From Lamellibrachia columna (taxonomy: Eukaryota; Annelida; Polychaeta; Sabellida; Siboglinidae), in assembly GCA_963662155.1 (NCBI GenBank), contig OY759261.1, positions 42,172,056 through 42,236,055 of the forward strand: DNA of 64,000 nt, written 5' to 3'. Positions within the stretch are counted from its first letter, which is position 1; every line of letters begins with the position of its first letter. Both the position numbers and the translations under genes were made by a program. Of this stretch, positions 1 through 10,746 are shown piece after piece. The notes beneath the pieces are model-generated. The model saw nothing but the letters and a program-made list of their open reading frames with translations, made no database searches and was not told the DNA's origin.

Positions 1-134
1 TAGAATTTTACGTAAAAACAATAGATGCAGGTTTTTGAAAATATATCTCGTTTCCCAGCTTGTGTCAGGAACAGAAGTAGAACATCTTGAAGACTGTTTG
101 GAATAAAAAAAGGTTAATGATCTATTTTTTTCAG

Positions 135-275
135 AATTCCGGCTGCAGTCAAAGAGAACTACCTGATGGGAAGGGTCTCATCGGCTTTGCCCAGTTGTCC
201 ATTAATGACGGGACGACCCCTGACATCCCTCTCCCCCAACAGATGGATCAGGGCATTGCGTAGGAGCTCAGTAGG
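135..275 (+). CDS. Candidate internal exon of an unrecognised plus-strand gene (strand uncertain)
   Basis: A GC-rich island with a strong plus-strand acceptor (TTAATGATCTATTTTTTTCAG) ending at 134 and a donor-like GG|GTAAGG at 276. The 141-nt span is open in one phase (IPAAVKENYLMGRVSSALP...). A second phase is open to a TAG at about 261. The minus strand also reads well at 266-163 (LLRNALIHLLGERDVRGRP...), with a weaker acceptor CTACTGAG and donor CAG|GTAGTT. I recognise none of these products. Composition and splice sites suggest a real exon, but strand and phase are open. Confidence 0.35.
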
Positions 276-439
276 GTAAGGGACAGGTGCACTTTCTACC
301 CCAACATTCTCTTCATCTTATCAACCCTGTGTTTAGTTTAACTGTGAACGAGCACATGGACTGTGTAAAGCTATTTCCCCCCCCCCATGTGCCATGTCTA
401 AGACTATCATGTCCACTTGATCTGTGGAGCCAGCACTTT

Positions 440-920
440 AAGGTTCTTCTTCAATTTGATTTTGTCTCTAGATTAATTTAAAATTAATTATATGAAAAAT
501 CAAACCTATCTTGTATCCACTGCAACATGCTAGATTGTTTGTTAAATTTTTTTTATGTAGTTTTTGCAAAATCATCAGACAAACTAGTAAATTACATAAT
601 GTTTGATGGTCAAAGATTAATTTAAATGGAAATGGAAACACTGAAAACTCCATTTTGTAACTTTGTCATGCGATCAGCGAGAGGATGGAAGTGACACCTA
701 TGATCCGCATTGACCCGCACAGTGTGTACCATTTTGGATATCCACTGTTTTGTCCGATCTAACGACTGAAATCAATTCTTTCGATGATTTGAATAAAAAT
801 AGGCATTTTTTATTAAATCAACTACAGATGTTACATAAACTATTCATACACTACATATTTGGACATCAACGAACTGGATTTGCAATAGGCTAAATCAGTT
901 GAGGATGGAGTTTTAATGGT
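440..920 (+). repeat. Dispersed repeat family A, copy 1
   Basis: About 450 bp matching 32,970-33,455 in the same order. Shared words include AAATCATCAGACAAACTA, ACTTTGTCATG, CATTGACCC.CACAGTGT, CCATTTTGGATATCCACT and GATGATTTGAA. A second partial start of the same family begins near 951 and runs to about 1,080. No coding capacity seen; a non-autonomous element is likely. Confidence 0.7.
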
Positions 921-1110
921 GCTTCCACATTTCAGTTTTTTATCCATATTGTTTCAGAATGATTTCATTAAAAATAAAACTTATCTAGTATTCACTATGA
1001 TTTACTAGCTCGTTTGAGCAAATTTGTAATTTAGTTTCAGTTAAATCACCGAACAAACTATTAAATTAATTTTGACTGGATCCGGTGAACATTGAGCAAA
1101 GAAAGGGCAA

Positions 1111-1314
1111 ATGTGGTCCCGTTGTGTACACAAATGCACAAGGCTATTCACCCTCTTACAAATGTGGTCTCGTTGTGTACACAATGGCACAAGGCTATTC
1201 ACCCTCTTACAAATGTGGTCCCGTTGTGTACACAATGGCACAAGGCTATTCACCCTCTTACAAATGTGGTCCCGTTGTGTACACAATGGCACAAGGCTAT
1301 TCTCCCTCTTACAA
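1111..1314 (+). repeat. 51-bp tandem repeat, four copies
   Basis: Units start at 1,111, 1,162, 1,213 and 1,264, each beginning ATGTGGTC and ending CTTACAA. The unit length is divisible by three, so open frames appear in several phases on both strands. These are artefacts, not genes. It is inserted at the end of a family A fragment. Confidence 0.95.
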
Positions 1315-1477
1315 GATACCTGGTCTAATCATCAAAGTTGTCACTGGATTTAAGTTCACACTCTTGTTAAGCCGACTGTGCACACAGCTTAAAGTATTTT
1401 TACCTTACAGATTTCAACATCAGCAATGTACTAAATCAATTAATGATCGTTTTTATGTGTTTTGCAGATCAACTCTT

Positions 1478-1537
1478 GAGTCTGTGTCATCAGATGCTGA
1501 CAGATGTTTATCTGTCAGCATCTGATGACACAGACTC
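1478..1537. repeat. Perfect 28-bp inverted repeat with 4-nt loop
   Basis: The left arm 1,478-1,505 is the exact reverse complement of the right arm 1,510-1,537, with GTTT between. The arms contain CATCAGATGCTGACAGAT. No gene or transposon end was recognised around it. Confidence 0.95.
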
Positions 1538-1739
1538 TCGACAGTGTTGACACGTCACCAGAGCAATGTTTACTGACAGCTACATCCAAGTCAGCAGTGC
1601 ATTCTGTCCCCAGTGACATCAGAGACGAGTCCAGTCACTGTATGTGGTGCTACCCTGCACTGTACAGGGTGTTGATATTCACTCTACTGCCAGTTGCTGT
1701 TTCATTGCATCCTACAACCCAGTGTTAGTTGTCGAATTA

Positions 1740-3590
1740 ATAAAATTATTTCCTGAAACGATATATCACTTATATTAGAATAAAAAATATTGAAGTAAAT
1801 AAATCCTTTGAACATCATTGTATAGGATGAACAATTTTGTTTTTTCCGTGAATGGATTCCAGTCTCTTGGAATGTAAAACTTAACATGGTTTTACGTCTC
1901 AAGAAACTTGTAAACTCTGGATATTTTGGAAGACAGATGGATTCAGCAGAAATATCTAGAAAGGTAAATTCGAGTTTCCTGAGGGGGGAACCAGTATGAA
2001 TTTTTTTTATTTGTAATTGCTGGAATAAATTTTTTACTTGTCAAATCGTAAGAGAAACTTGAACTTGTGATGATTTCTGGCAGATAAAGTGTGACAGGAA
2101 ACATTTTGTTAATTTTACCAAACAACTTTTTATTAATTTTATGGGACAGGAAGGTTTTACTGATTTTATGTGGCTGGTGTTAACATGACTGGGTGCAACA
2201 TGCTATTGCAACGTGGCTATATTATAAACAGTTTATTATATTGTGACTGACGACTGTTGGGACATTAATAAACGAGACAACACTGCGTCCACCTAGCTAA
2301 AAATATGTGATTTTTAATAATAATACAAAAAAACTTCTATTCCTTGGAAACCCAAGTTCAGAGACGCATCAAAATTACAGGGTTCTTATAATCAATATTA
2401 AAGTTTGACAGGTCATTTCACAGTGGGCAAGCACAATATTTCCAGGCCTTCATATTTCCTTTCATCATCCGTTATGTCGATATTTTGTGACCTGCGGTTT
2501 ACTTTGCTCTTGTGCTTCTGTTTTATTGGTTGATTTAGTCATGTCTCGTTTATTCACGCACACTAGATCCCAAAGGATTTGGCTGGTTTAAAAAACGAAT
2601 TAACGAAGCTTGCAGATTAGCAAAACATCCTATCATCGTCTATGCTATCTATAACTATCGGTAATAAATGTGTAATGTGTCCTACGTTTCTATTGATTGA
2701 TTATTTTATTGATCTGACAGGACTTTGAACAAAGAAAACACAATTCAACAACAGTAACCATAAGCAATAACCGAGACCGTTAATTGTCTAATTTGGGATG
2801 TCTAACGTTTGAAGTGTTCTAAAACAAACTGGTTAGGTGAATCATGTTACAGTTTGTGTTATCCGGTCAGTCGGTTCCCCAAAACGGTGTGCGGAACGAA
2901 AACATAAAAACCAGATTTATGAAGCAATTTACAGTGTTTCAAGATTGTTCCCACATGAAAACATTCGGATTACTGATAAACCAAAGAATGGATAAATGAG
3001 ACATGACTGTACTGCATTGTATTCTATTACATCAGTGTGAGAGTACAAGTCCAATTTATTTTACTAGTACCATGAACAAAAGTTGCATCAACAACTTTTG
3101 TGACTCATAATAACAGTAAGAGTTGTTGGCATTAAGGTTATTTTTCTTCTGTGAAGAAGTTGTAAGACGATCCTGCTTTTGGTTGTAAGATTTCACTCAA
3201 ACAGGAATACATTAAAAGTGTAAAACAAAGGATGTTTTTCCAGTTGGGATGCGTGTACCATCTGTAGGTATTTATTTCGCTGTGAAAGTTTACTGACGTC
3301 ACCATAGTATTCTACTGCTCCTGAGCTGCTGGAATTTGTCAGTGACAGTTGGAGTTAAGGCTGGTTTCAAAACATTTTGGCAAGTTGATGAGAAAGGTCT
3401 ACTGAACTGAGTGAACAATTGAGGGTTTTGTTGGTTGTGGTGATGCCGTTTCAAAGTGCCAAGGTGTGCTGCAATACAGAGTTGTGGAAATGTAGAAACA
3501 TAGGTAAAGGTACTAGGCCTGCCACATTTTTTTGGTCGAAATCGGCATTTTTCACTTGAAATTCTGTATAAATCCACATAAAATTATACT
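1740..3590. other. Mostly unassigned AT-rich DNA
   Basis: No gene recognised. At 2,335-2,420 there is a short copy of dispersed family C (see 16,685), marked by CTTGGAAACCCAAGTTCAGA. The minus-strand open frame at 3,577-3,299 resembles no family I know. Confidence 0.5.
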
Positions 3591-3599
3591 TCGGTTAAT

Positions 3600-3810
3600 T
3601 GGCCTATTCTATAACATTGCTATTCCAATCAAGTGTCGCCATCTACCAGGCTACAAAATATACCTACATCAAACTAAATCTGCCTAGCATCGAACGTATT
3701 GTGCTTCCTTTGCCATTCGATTTTACAAGGAAATGCGTACTTATCATAGGTTTTTCCATTTGAAATAAATCTGTATAAAAACAGGATTTGACCGTATACC
3801 TCCCAAAGTC
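3600..3810 (+). repeat. Dispersed repeat family B, copy 1
   Basis: Shares words with 4,820-5,060 in the same order: the CACCATCTACCA type, CCTACATCAAAC, TTTTTCCATTT, AATC.GTATAAAAAC and TACCTCCCAAA. It is a diverged direct repeat about 1.2 kb from its partner. Confidence 0.65.
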
Positions 3811-4022
3811 CTTGTTGTATACAAGAAATCATACTATCTGGCAGGTCTGTTGTCAGCAGAATACGTTGTGTTGGACATAATTGGTACTGCAGATTTTTAA
3901 TTGCTTAGTCTGCATGATAATCTTCCTGAATTTTACTATTTCTATTAAGCATACATGCCCTAATTAGCGTACACCCCTTTTTTCCATCAGCAGGATCCAT
4001 AATTGTAATTTGACTTGTGTGG

Positions 4023-4126
4023 AACAACTGAAAAGTGTCGCCATCCAGTGTTAAGCAGTTGGCACCACTTTTCAGTTGTTTACACTAGTCACCAAATGAC
4101 ACCACTAGTGTTAAACAATTACATTG
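4023..4126. repeat. Two adjacent short inverted repeats
   Basis: ACAACTGAAAAGTG near 4,025 is mirrored by CACTTTTCAGTTGT ending near 4,079. Just after it, ACACTAGT is mirrored by ACTAGTGT about 23 bp later. Probably part of a non-autonomous element lying between the two family B copies. Confidence 0.6.
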
Positions 4127-4819
4127 TGTAGAGAAAAAAATTTTGGTGTTTGCTGATAAGAATTCCCTGACATTTTTCTGTACTGTATGCTTAGTTTTTT
4201 TAGTACAGTAGTTAATTCATACTTCTGATAACTTAGAACGAATAGTTAGAAACATTTGTAAGTTTTGCTGTGGAAGCGCTTCTATTTCAATTTTTTTGAC
4301 AAGCCAACTTAAAGGTTTTTTGATAAAAAATTATGTGAACTAAGCAATTAAAAATTCAATAGATGCCCCTGATGAGTGAAATGTAACTATTCTGTTTAAC
4401 TGTTTTTAATTGTGTGAAGTCGTTTGCTGTCTGATGGTATAAAATGTCAGATTTGTTCATGCTTGACCTGGACAATGTAAGCCACTAATAATGTGTTAAT
4501 TTAATTATATATATGTAGGTCATTAATATAAGTCAGATTGTGTATTTGCTTCGTCACGACTGTGATTGTCAGCATGGTTTTAGTGATGATATTATTGGCT
4601 GAACGACATTACTTACCCCTTTAGTTGGACCAAAAGACCCCCACACTGTTTGTACCAGCCCAATTTTAGCATTTCACATACATAGTTTACAATACTTAGC
4701 TCATGATTTGCTTGACTATCATAGTAGTTAGGTAATCATTCAGATTTATGAAATAAACACATTTGACATGGGCAGTAACACCAGTTGCCATTACACATAA
4801 AATGTGATATAAAATTATA

Positions 4820-5060
4820 GCATTCCTATTTCGATCTAGTGTCACCATCTACCAAGCTATGAAATGCACCTACATCAAACAAAATCTGCTAGGTTTCACT
4901 GGACATCTGCCCAGCATCAAGTGTTTGCTTCGACCACTGTAAGTCTGCCATTCAATGTTACAGTATTATGATCAACACAGAAAATCATGATTTTTCCATT
5001 TCAAACAAATCCGTATAAAAACGGGATATGGCCAATTTGGCCATACACCTCCCAAAAACG
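4820..5060 (+). repeat. Dispersed repeat family B, copy 2
   Basis: Second copy of the 3,600-3,810 repeat. It carries an internal insertion relative to copy 1 (around 4,890-4,970) and includes GGCCAATTTGGCC near 5,031-5,043. Confidence 0.65.
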
Positions 5061-5289
5061 TAGACATTGTTTATAATGCACACCTTCCAATAACAGCCAC
5101 ACTCTCTAATACATACGGCCACTATGCACAGGTTTTCCTCTTAAATATTTCTATAGCTGTACAATTTTCCTGTTTACTTTCACATTTCTTTTTTTCTGTT
5201 TTATGTAAGTAAAATGCATAAATTCTATAAAAAAAATTATTCTTGATGTATATTTAAATGAAAGAGTTATTTTATTAATTTTTTTTCAG

Positions 5290-5810
5290 AAATTGTGAAA
5301 TGGGAATTTGTTATAACGCATCATCCAGTGAAAATGTATTTCGCCTTCAACTTGAAAATGTCTGTCGTTTATTTGGAGTAAAGCAGTCTATATTATGTAG
5401 CAAAGCTAACATATTTGATTTCACTGAATTGTGTATTTGTGGAAATATGAAGTGTTATATTCAGTGTTGCAATGTCTTGTAATTGAGTAAAACAGTCATT
5501 CAGTTAACCTGGTTGTATATTCCGTTCGATAGGAAGCAATTTCTAATACAACATATCCAGTGGAGTGATTTGAGACGCTTAGTGCCAATGTTTTGACAAT
5601 TGTTTGGTCTTTCTGAGCTTGCAAAAGATAACAAGCTGTGCCTTGCTGTAATAAAGTGATTGTTGAAAATTATAATCGACGGTTGTTCTCCATTGATTTT
5701 TCATGTCAGTTTGGCTGTAACCAGCTCCTGACGAACTTGATGCCAGTGGTGCCATCTGGTGTCTTCTTATATTGCCACTGCTGCTCTAATAAAGTGATCT
5801 TAATTCCAAA
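5290..5810 (+). other. Candidate terminal exon / 3' UTR with two poly(A) signals
   Basis: A strong acceptor (ATTAATTTTTTTTCAG) ends at 5,289, followed by a Cys-rich open stretch to TAA near 5,482, which could be coding or UTR. AATAAA occurs at 5,650-5,655 and 5,788-5,793, each followed by GTGAT. If joined to the 135-275 candidate, the phase (GG + A) stays open, but that has a one-in-three chance. No protein family is recognised. Confidence 0.25.
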
Positions 5811-6130
5811 GCAGTCATAATTCTTAATTGTCGTCCGGGAACCAACAAGAAATACTGACACCTCCCTGTCTCTGCAGTTTTATTTGTTGCTCGTCTTTAA
5901 TTGATTTTGCATAAAAAATGATGTCCCCTACGACATACTAGCTTGTTTTTACAAACGTCGTTTCGTTTTGAAGAAATCTTTGGACAAACTGTTGCATTAA
6001 TTTTTGTTTTGTTTAATTCGGTGGAAAAATGCAAATGTGGTTATGCCTAGCCTGGCTCTATTTAATATAATATCAGGATATTCCCATTTGTGATGATGAA
6101 AGTAAATTCTTAAATGATTTCAACAAAAGT

Positions 6131-7066
6131 ATGTGGGGTGCGGTGGTCTAGGTGGTAGAGTGTGGGGTCTGGTGGTCTAAGTAATAGAGTGTAGGGTGGG
6201 GTGGTCTAGGTGGTAGAGTGTGGGGTGTGGTGGTCTAGGTGGTAGAGTGTGGGGTGTGGTGGTCTAGGTGGTAGAGTGGGATGGGGTGGTCTAGGTGGTA
6301 GAGTCTGGGGTGTGGTGGTCTAGGTGGTAATGTGGGGTGTGGTGGTAGAGTGTGGGGTGGGGTGGTCTAGGTGGTAGAGTCTGGGGTGGGGTGGTCTAGG
6401 TGGTAGAGTGTGGGGTGTGGTGGTCTAGGTGGTAGAGTGGGATGGGGTGGTCTAGGTGGTAGAGTGTGGGGTGTGGTGGTCTAGGTGGTAGAGTGTGGGG
6501 TGGGGTGGTCTGGGTGGTAGAATGTGGGGTGGGGTGGTCTGGGTGGTAGAGCGTGGAGTGTGGTGGTCTAGGTGGTAGAATGTGGGGTGGGGTGGTCTGG
6601 GTGGTAGAGTGTGGGGTGCGGTGGTCTGGGTGGTAGAGTGTGGGGTGCGGTGGTCTGGGTGGTAGAGTGTGGGGTGTGGTGGTCTAGGTGGTAGAGTGTG
6701 GGGTGTGGTGGTAGAGTATGGGTTGTGGTGGTCTAGGTGGTAGAGGGTGGGGTGGTCTGGGTGGTAGAGTGTGGTGGTCTAGGTGGTAGAGTGTGGGGTG
6801 CAGTGGTCTAGGTGGTAGTGAGGGGTGGGGTGGTCTAGGTGGTAGAGTGTGGGGTGCGGTGGCCTAGGTGGTAGAGTGTGGGGTGTGGTGGTCTAGGTGG
6901 TAGTAGAGTGTGGGGTGGGGTGGTCTAGGTGGTAGTGAGGGGTGGGGTGGTCTAGGTGGTAGAGTGTGGGGTCCGGTGGACTAGGTGGTAGTGTGGGGTG
7001 GGATGGTCTAGGTGGTAGGTGTGGCGTGGGGCGGTTTAGGTGGTAGTGTGGGGTGGGGTGTGGTGC
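6131..7066 (+). repeat. G-rich minisatellite, unit about 29 bp, about 32 copies
   Basis: The repeated core is GGTGGTCTAGGTGGTAGAG plus a TGTGGGGTG spacer, with variable length and scattered substitutions. The plus strand is very G-rich with many GGGG/GG runs. The core resembles a tRNA A box (TGGTCTAGTGG type). Confidence 0.95.
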
Positions 7067-7262
7067 ATGGTGTTTTGAAACTTAGGCAATTTCGTTAACC
7101 CCACTTTGCCCATGTCTTTCGGAAGAGACACTAAAAGCTGTTGGTCCCTACTACCTGGTGTCTATGTCAGGGGAAGTAAAATATCCCACACAGGGAAATG
7201 TTGCTACTGCAGATGTGTCCATAACGCGACTCAAACAATTCTGCTAACTCCCTCGCAAGAGG
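7067..7262 (+). mobile_element. SINE-like body downstream of the G-rich array
   Basis: Contains CCCACTTTGCCCATGTC, TCTTTCGGAAGAGACACTAA and GCTGTTGGTCCC, then a run to CCCTCGCAAGAGGATAAG. 'Tctttcgga.gagac..taaa...ggtccc' is, from memory, common in SINE-like repeats of marine invertebrates. The A-box-like array sits where the promoter head would be. Confidence 0.5.
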
Positions 7263-7989
7263 ATAAGATGGAATGACACATAAGCACTCTTACTAAACCG
7301 ACTGTCAATACAGATTTGGACATGAGTGAACATGTTTCTTGATGAGCAAAATGCTATGCGAAGGCACCTTTGATACTGGGATAGTTGTTAGGCTGTGTTC
7401 CATCGTTACCTGGACCAAGTTGGCAGAAGCAAATAACGAGATCTCCCCCACGAACATTTGGATGGACTCATTAAATGATGTCTGAACGTATGGAAACAAA
7501 CTTAATAAAGCCAAATACGTGAAACAAAATTTTTTTAATATAAAATGCAGCTGGTTATTTGAATTTGGGAGATTGTTAAAATTTTTGAAGATCAATCGTC
7601 CCCATGTTTGGTCATATCAGTAAAAGAAGCAACTAACATTGAGTTACAGTGTTTATTGCCGTTGTGAAATCACATCTGACCACACTGACTGCCATCGAAC
7701 TGTATATAACACTGACTACGCATATCCACAATTACTTCGTTCCCACCCTAGTTATGTAAATGTTTACATATATATTATACCACTTCACAGATATTATATG
7801 CCAGTAACTCCTGATGGTCTGTTTTTCTTTGGGACAAGTTTGTCCAACAACCGTGGTATGTGATCAAGGCACCTAGCTAGCTAAATGGTTATATTTACCG
7901 TCATCAATTCTTCCAATAAATAAAAATTTAGTACAATTTCCATTTTTGCAACCATTCGTGTGCACAGTTCATAAATAATTAGCATTTAT
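7263..7989. other. Unassigned interval
   Basis: No gene, RNA or repeat recognised. The short open frames on both strands lack family resemblance and splice context. Confidence 0.4.
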
Positions 7990-7991
7990 TA

Positions 7992-8217
7992 GGGGGCTTT
8001 GTAAATGTAAAACAATTCCAATCATCCAAAAAATAATTTGGATAGGTCCACTTGGCTCATCACTAAAAAAAATTAAAATAATATTTTTTTTGTGTATTTC
8101 CATTGATTGCAATCAGTAATGCATGTATAGTGCCTCCATTTTTGGGGGATAGTGGTGTGGGTGGGGCCAACCATATGCATTTTTTTCTAGATTTTAATTT
8201 CATATTTACAAAGCCCC
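7992..8217. mobile_element. MITE with terminal inverted repeats and TA target duplication
   Basis: The left end GGGGGCTTTGTAAATGTAAA mirrors the right end TTTACAAAGCCCC (with small indels). The element is flanked by TA on both sides (7,990-7,991 and 8,218-8,219), as expected for Tc1/mariner-type insertion. It is 226 bp with no coding capacity. A related copy lies at 30,172-30,400. Confidence 0.7.
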
Positions 8218-8219
8218 TA

Positions 8220-10260
8220 ACATGGTGCAAGAGTCGCTTTTCACGTCACTAAAGCAACTAGAGGCTTCCACAAAAGCAATTTATTGCACTGTTTTCATCG
8301 AACATACCAACTGGTACACAAGACAAAAATGCCGTTATAGCAGTTAGACTGACAAATATAACTATACAGATTAACTAAACTAGTGTTCATCTTGGAAGTT
8401 CACAGCTTGCACAAATTAAACATAAACATGCGAAAATACAAAAATCGGGACAAAACTACAAGACAAGGAATTTGTTAATTTGGACCACATTGTCAGCGTA
8501 GAAAAGCTTACAATAACGAAGCAAAACGATACGCAACTAGCCTCACATGTTGGATAAATAAACTAATAATTAATCTTGTGAGTATTAAAGTGATTGGTCA
8601 CATATTTTATAATATACAAAAATAATACTTTTATGGTCAGAAAATATAAGTGGAAAAACAGAAAATTTATACATTCAGCCACTTGCATTGCCACTTTAGT
8701 GATGTGTATACCAGTGATACAGTTGCCATAGCGATAAGTTGATACCAATAATACAATCTCCCACTGCAGTAAATTCACACACAAAGCAATTGCCACTGGT
8801 GATTTTCCGCATCCATCTGTAGCCATATGTACCGTTTAAACATATTTTCTTGAAAGAGATCAAAATGTTTTGTTTTTAAACTTTGATGATGCGGCAATGT
8901 ATTTATGATGTCAGTTATGAGTGGACGTTACATGCCAAGATATATGAATCTTTTGGAACAAACATATTAATTACAACATGCATATGATGATATCCAAAGC
9001 ACAGCCAGATGTGGAAGGTCTTAGCCTATATTGTAGGCCCCACCTCTCATCACAAACCAACAATTTCTAACAATTAGTACTGCTGATTTTATGAATCCTT
9101 CATGATGAAGGCATCATCATGGCAGATGTCCAGGTCTTAAAACCACATCTAACTAACTGACGGCAGTCCCGCAGTGAATAAATACCACAAACGATAGTCC
9201 CGCAGTGAATAAATACCACAGATGGTAGTCCCGCAGTGAATACTGCATTGGTCAGCAGCACAAGCATGAAGAGACCAACCTCCACAAACACTTATAAACG
9301 GACACATAATCAAAGCAGATGACACTGCAATTGCATGATGATTGTGTAAATAGTGGTCTGGTCCCAAACAACAAATACGTTTGCATTAGGCGACCACATT
9401 TTATAACGGTGACAACTTACATTGCCATGACAACATGCTAATTACCATACCTCTCACACGCACTGTAAGTTAAGACATGTTCAAGCATATTACGAACTCC
9501 TAATATATCCAGAACTACCAAGATTCACAATACAATTACGTATTCATCTACGTTGTCCTATAGACTTATGTATGAAGGAACGTGTAAAACAAACAGTGAA
9601 ATTATTCAATATGTCTATCTATAACTAGTTGAAGAACTCTACGAACGGACACAGTCACACAAGTAAATATATCACGTTCAACTGTTCCCTTTCAAATATA
9701 GTACAAACTACGAAATGAATTAAGTTAACTTTCCACCCCGTTCTTTTTAGAAGAATCCACAGCATTGGCGACAAAGTCCAAAATCCAGACATTTTAAGGG
9801 CGGCATTACCGCAACAACTGATTATCTCGCATACGCTGAGGGAGACTGAAAATAAACCACATCCAGAAATAGTAGTGTTAAATTTTCAGCGTCTGTTGAA
9901 GTGGAGAATACAATGTGTATCACAAATACAGTGTGTATCATGAATAGAATGTGTACCATGAATACAATGTGTATCGTGAATACAAATTTTACATGATTAC
10001 AATGTGTACCATGGTTACAATGTGTATCTTGATTACAATGTGTATCATGAATACAATGTGCATCATGTTCATCTCTGCCTGATTCTTACTGTATTTCCAC
10101 AAGCGTATGTAACCTGTTGCACATGATCAATTTGTTACTGTCGTTACCATGGTAACGGTGGTGGAGCACTGACACGGCGCCAACTACCGAATAATGTCAT
10201 GTTCCGCATTAACCAAAAGTTTTCCCGTGAGGAGCCTCACTTCGTTTTCCGTTGAACCCC
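8220..10260. other. Downstream flank of the SDR gene, with two small tandem arrays
   Basis: A 31-bp unit (AGTCCCGCAGTGAATA...) repeats 2.4 times at 9,165-9,242. A degenerate 18-19-bp unit (AATGTGTATCATGAATAC) repeats about eight times at 9,910-10,069. A 16-bp palindrome CGTTACCATGGTAACG is at 10,142-10,157. The remainder, which may include the SDR 3' UTR, shows nothing recognisable. Confidence 0.7.
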
Positions 10261-10261
10261 T

Positions 10262-10746
10262 TCACTTTTTCTCTTCTGTCGACTCTTCCTTCTTCTCAAC
10301 CACTTCCTCCTTCTTCTCCACAACCTTGGTTTCCTCCACGACCTTGGTCTCCTCCGCCTTTTCCTCTGCCTCCTTGTTGTCTTTGACCTCCTCCTCTTTG
10401 GGCTCTTCCTTCGTTTCTTCCACCTTGGCGTCGTCTCCCTCCTTCTTCACCTCCTCCTCCGTCGACTCCTCCTTCTTTTCGTCGTTCTTCTCCTCCGTCT
10501 TCGTTTCGTCCGTCTTATTCTCTCCTTCCTCTGCGGGCTTCGCTTCTCCGTCTTTCTCCCCCTCTTCCTTTTCCTTCTTCTCCTTCTTCTCCTCCTCGAC
10601 AGGACGCACAACTTCGATGGGTTCATATCCCTCCAGCTTCACGTAGCCACCGCTCACTTCCCACAGCTTCTTCTGCTTCTCCTCATCCATGGATTCTTCC
10701 GACGACTTCGCCTCCGCACCATCATTGTAGTAGTGACCAGTCGCCT
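10262..10746 (-). CDS. SDR gene, terminal coding exon with Lys/Glu-rich tail
   Basis: Codes Glu270 to Lys430 and stop TGA (10,264-10,262). It opens with ATGHYYNDG, equivalent to the family 'SGKYF' segment, then a DEEKQKKLWEVS helix that ends the normal SDR domain. Residues from about 319 onward form a low-complexity charged tail with repeated KKEE, ETK and VVE words, likely a charged helix or disordered segment. Acceptor is GGCTGTAG. I saw no clear AATAAA within about 1 kb of the stop; the nearest minus-strand AATAAA is near 8,280. Confidence 0.9.

Noticed and set aside
10194..10646. Ser/Phe-rich plus-strand frame of 150 codons
   Set aside because: Exact antisense of the SDR gene's Lys/Glu-rich terminal exon.
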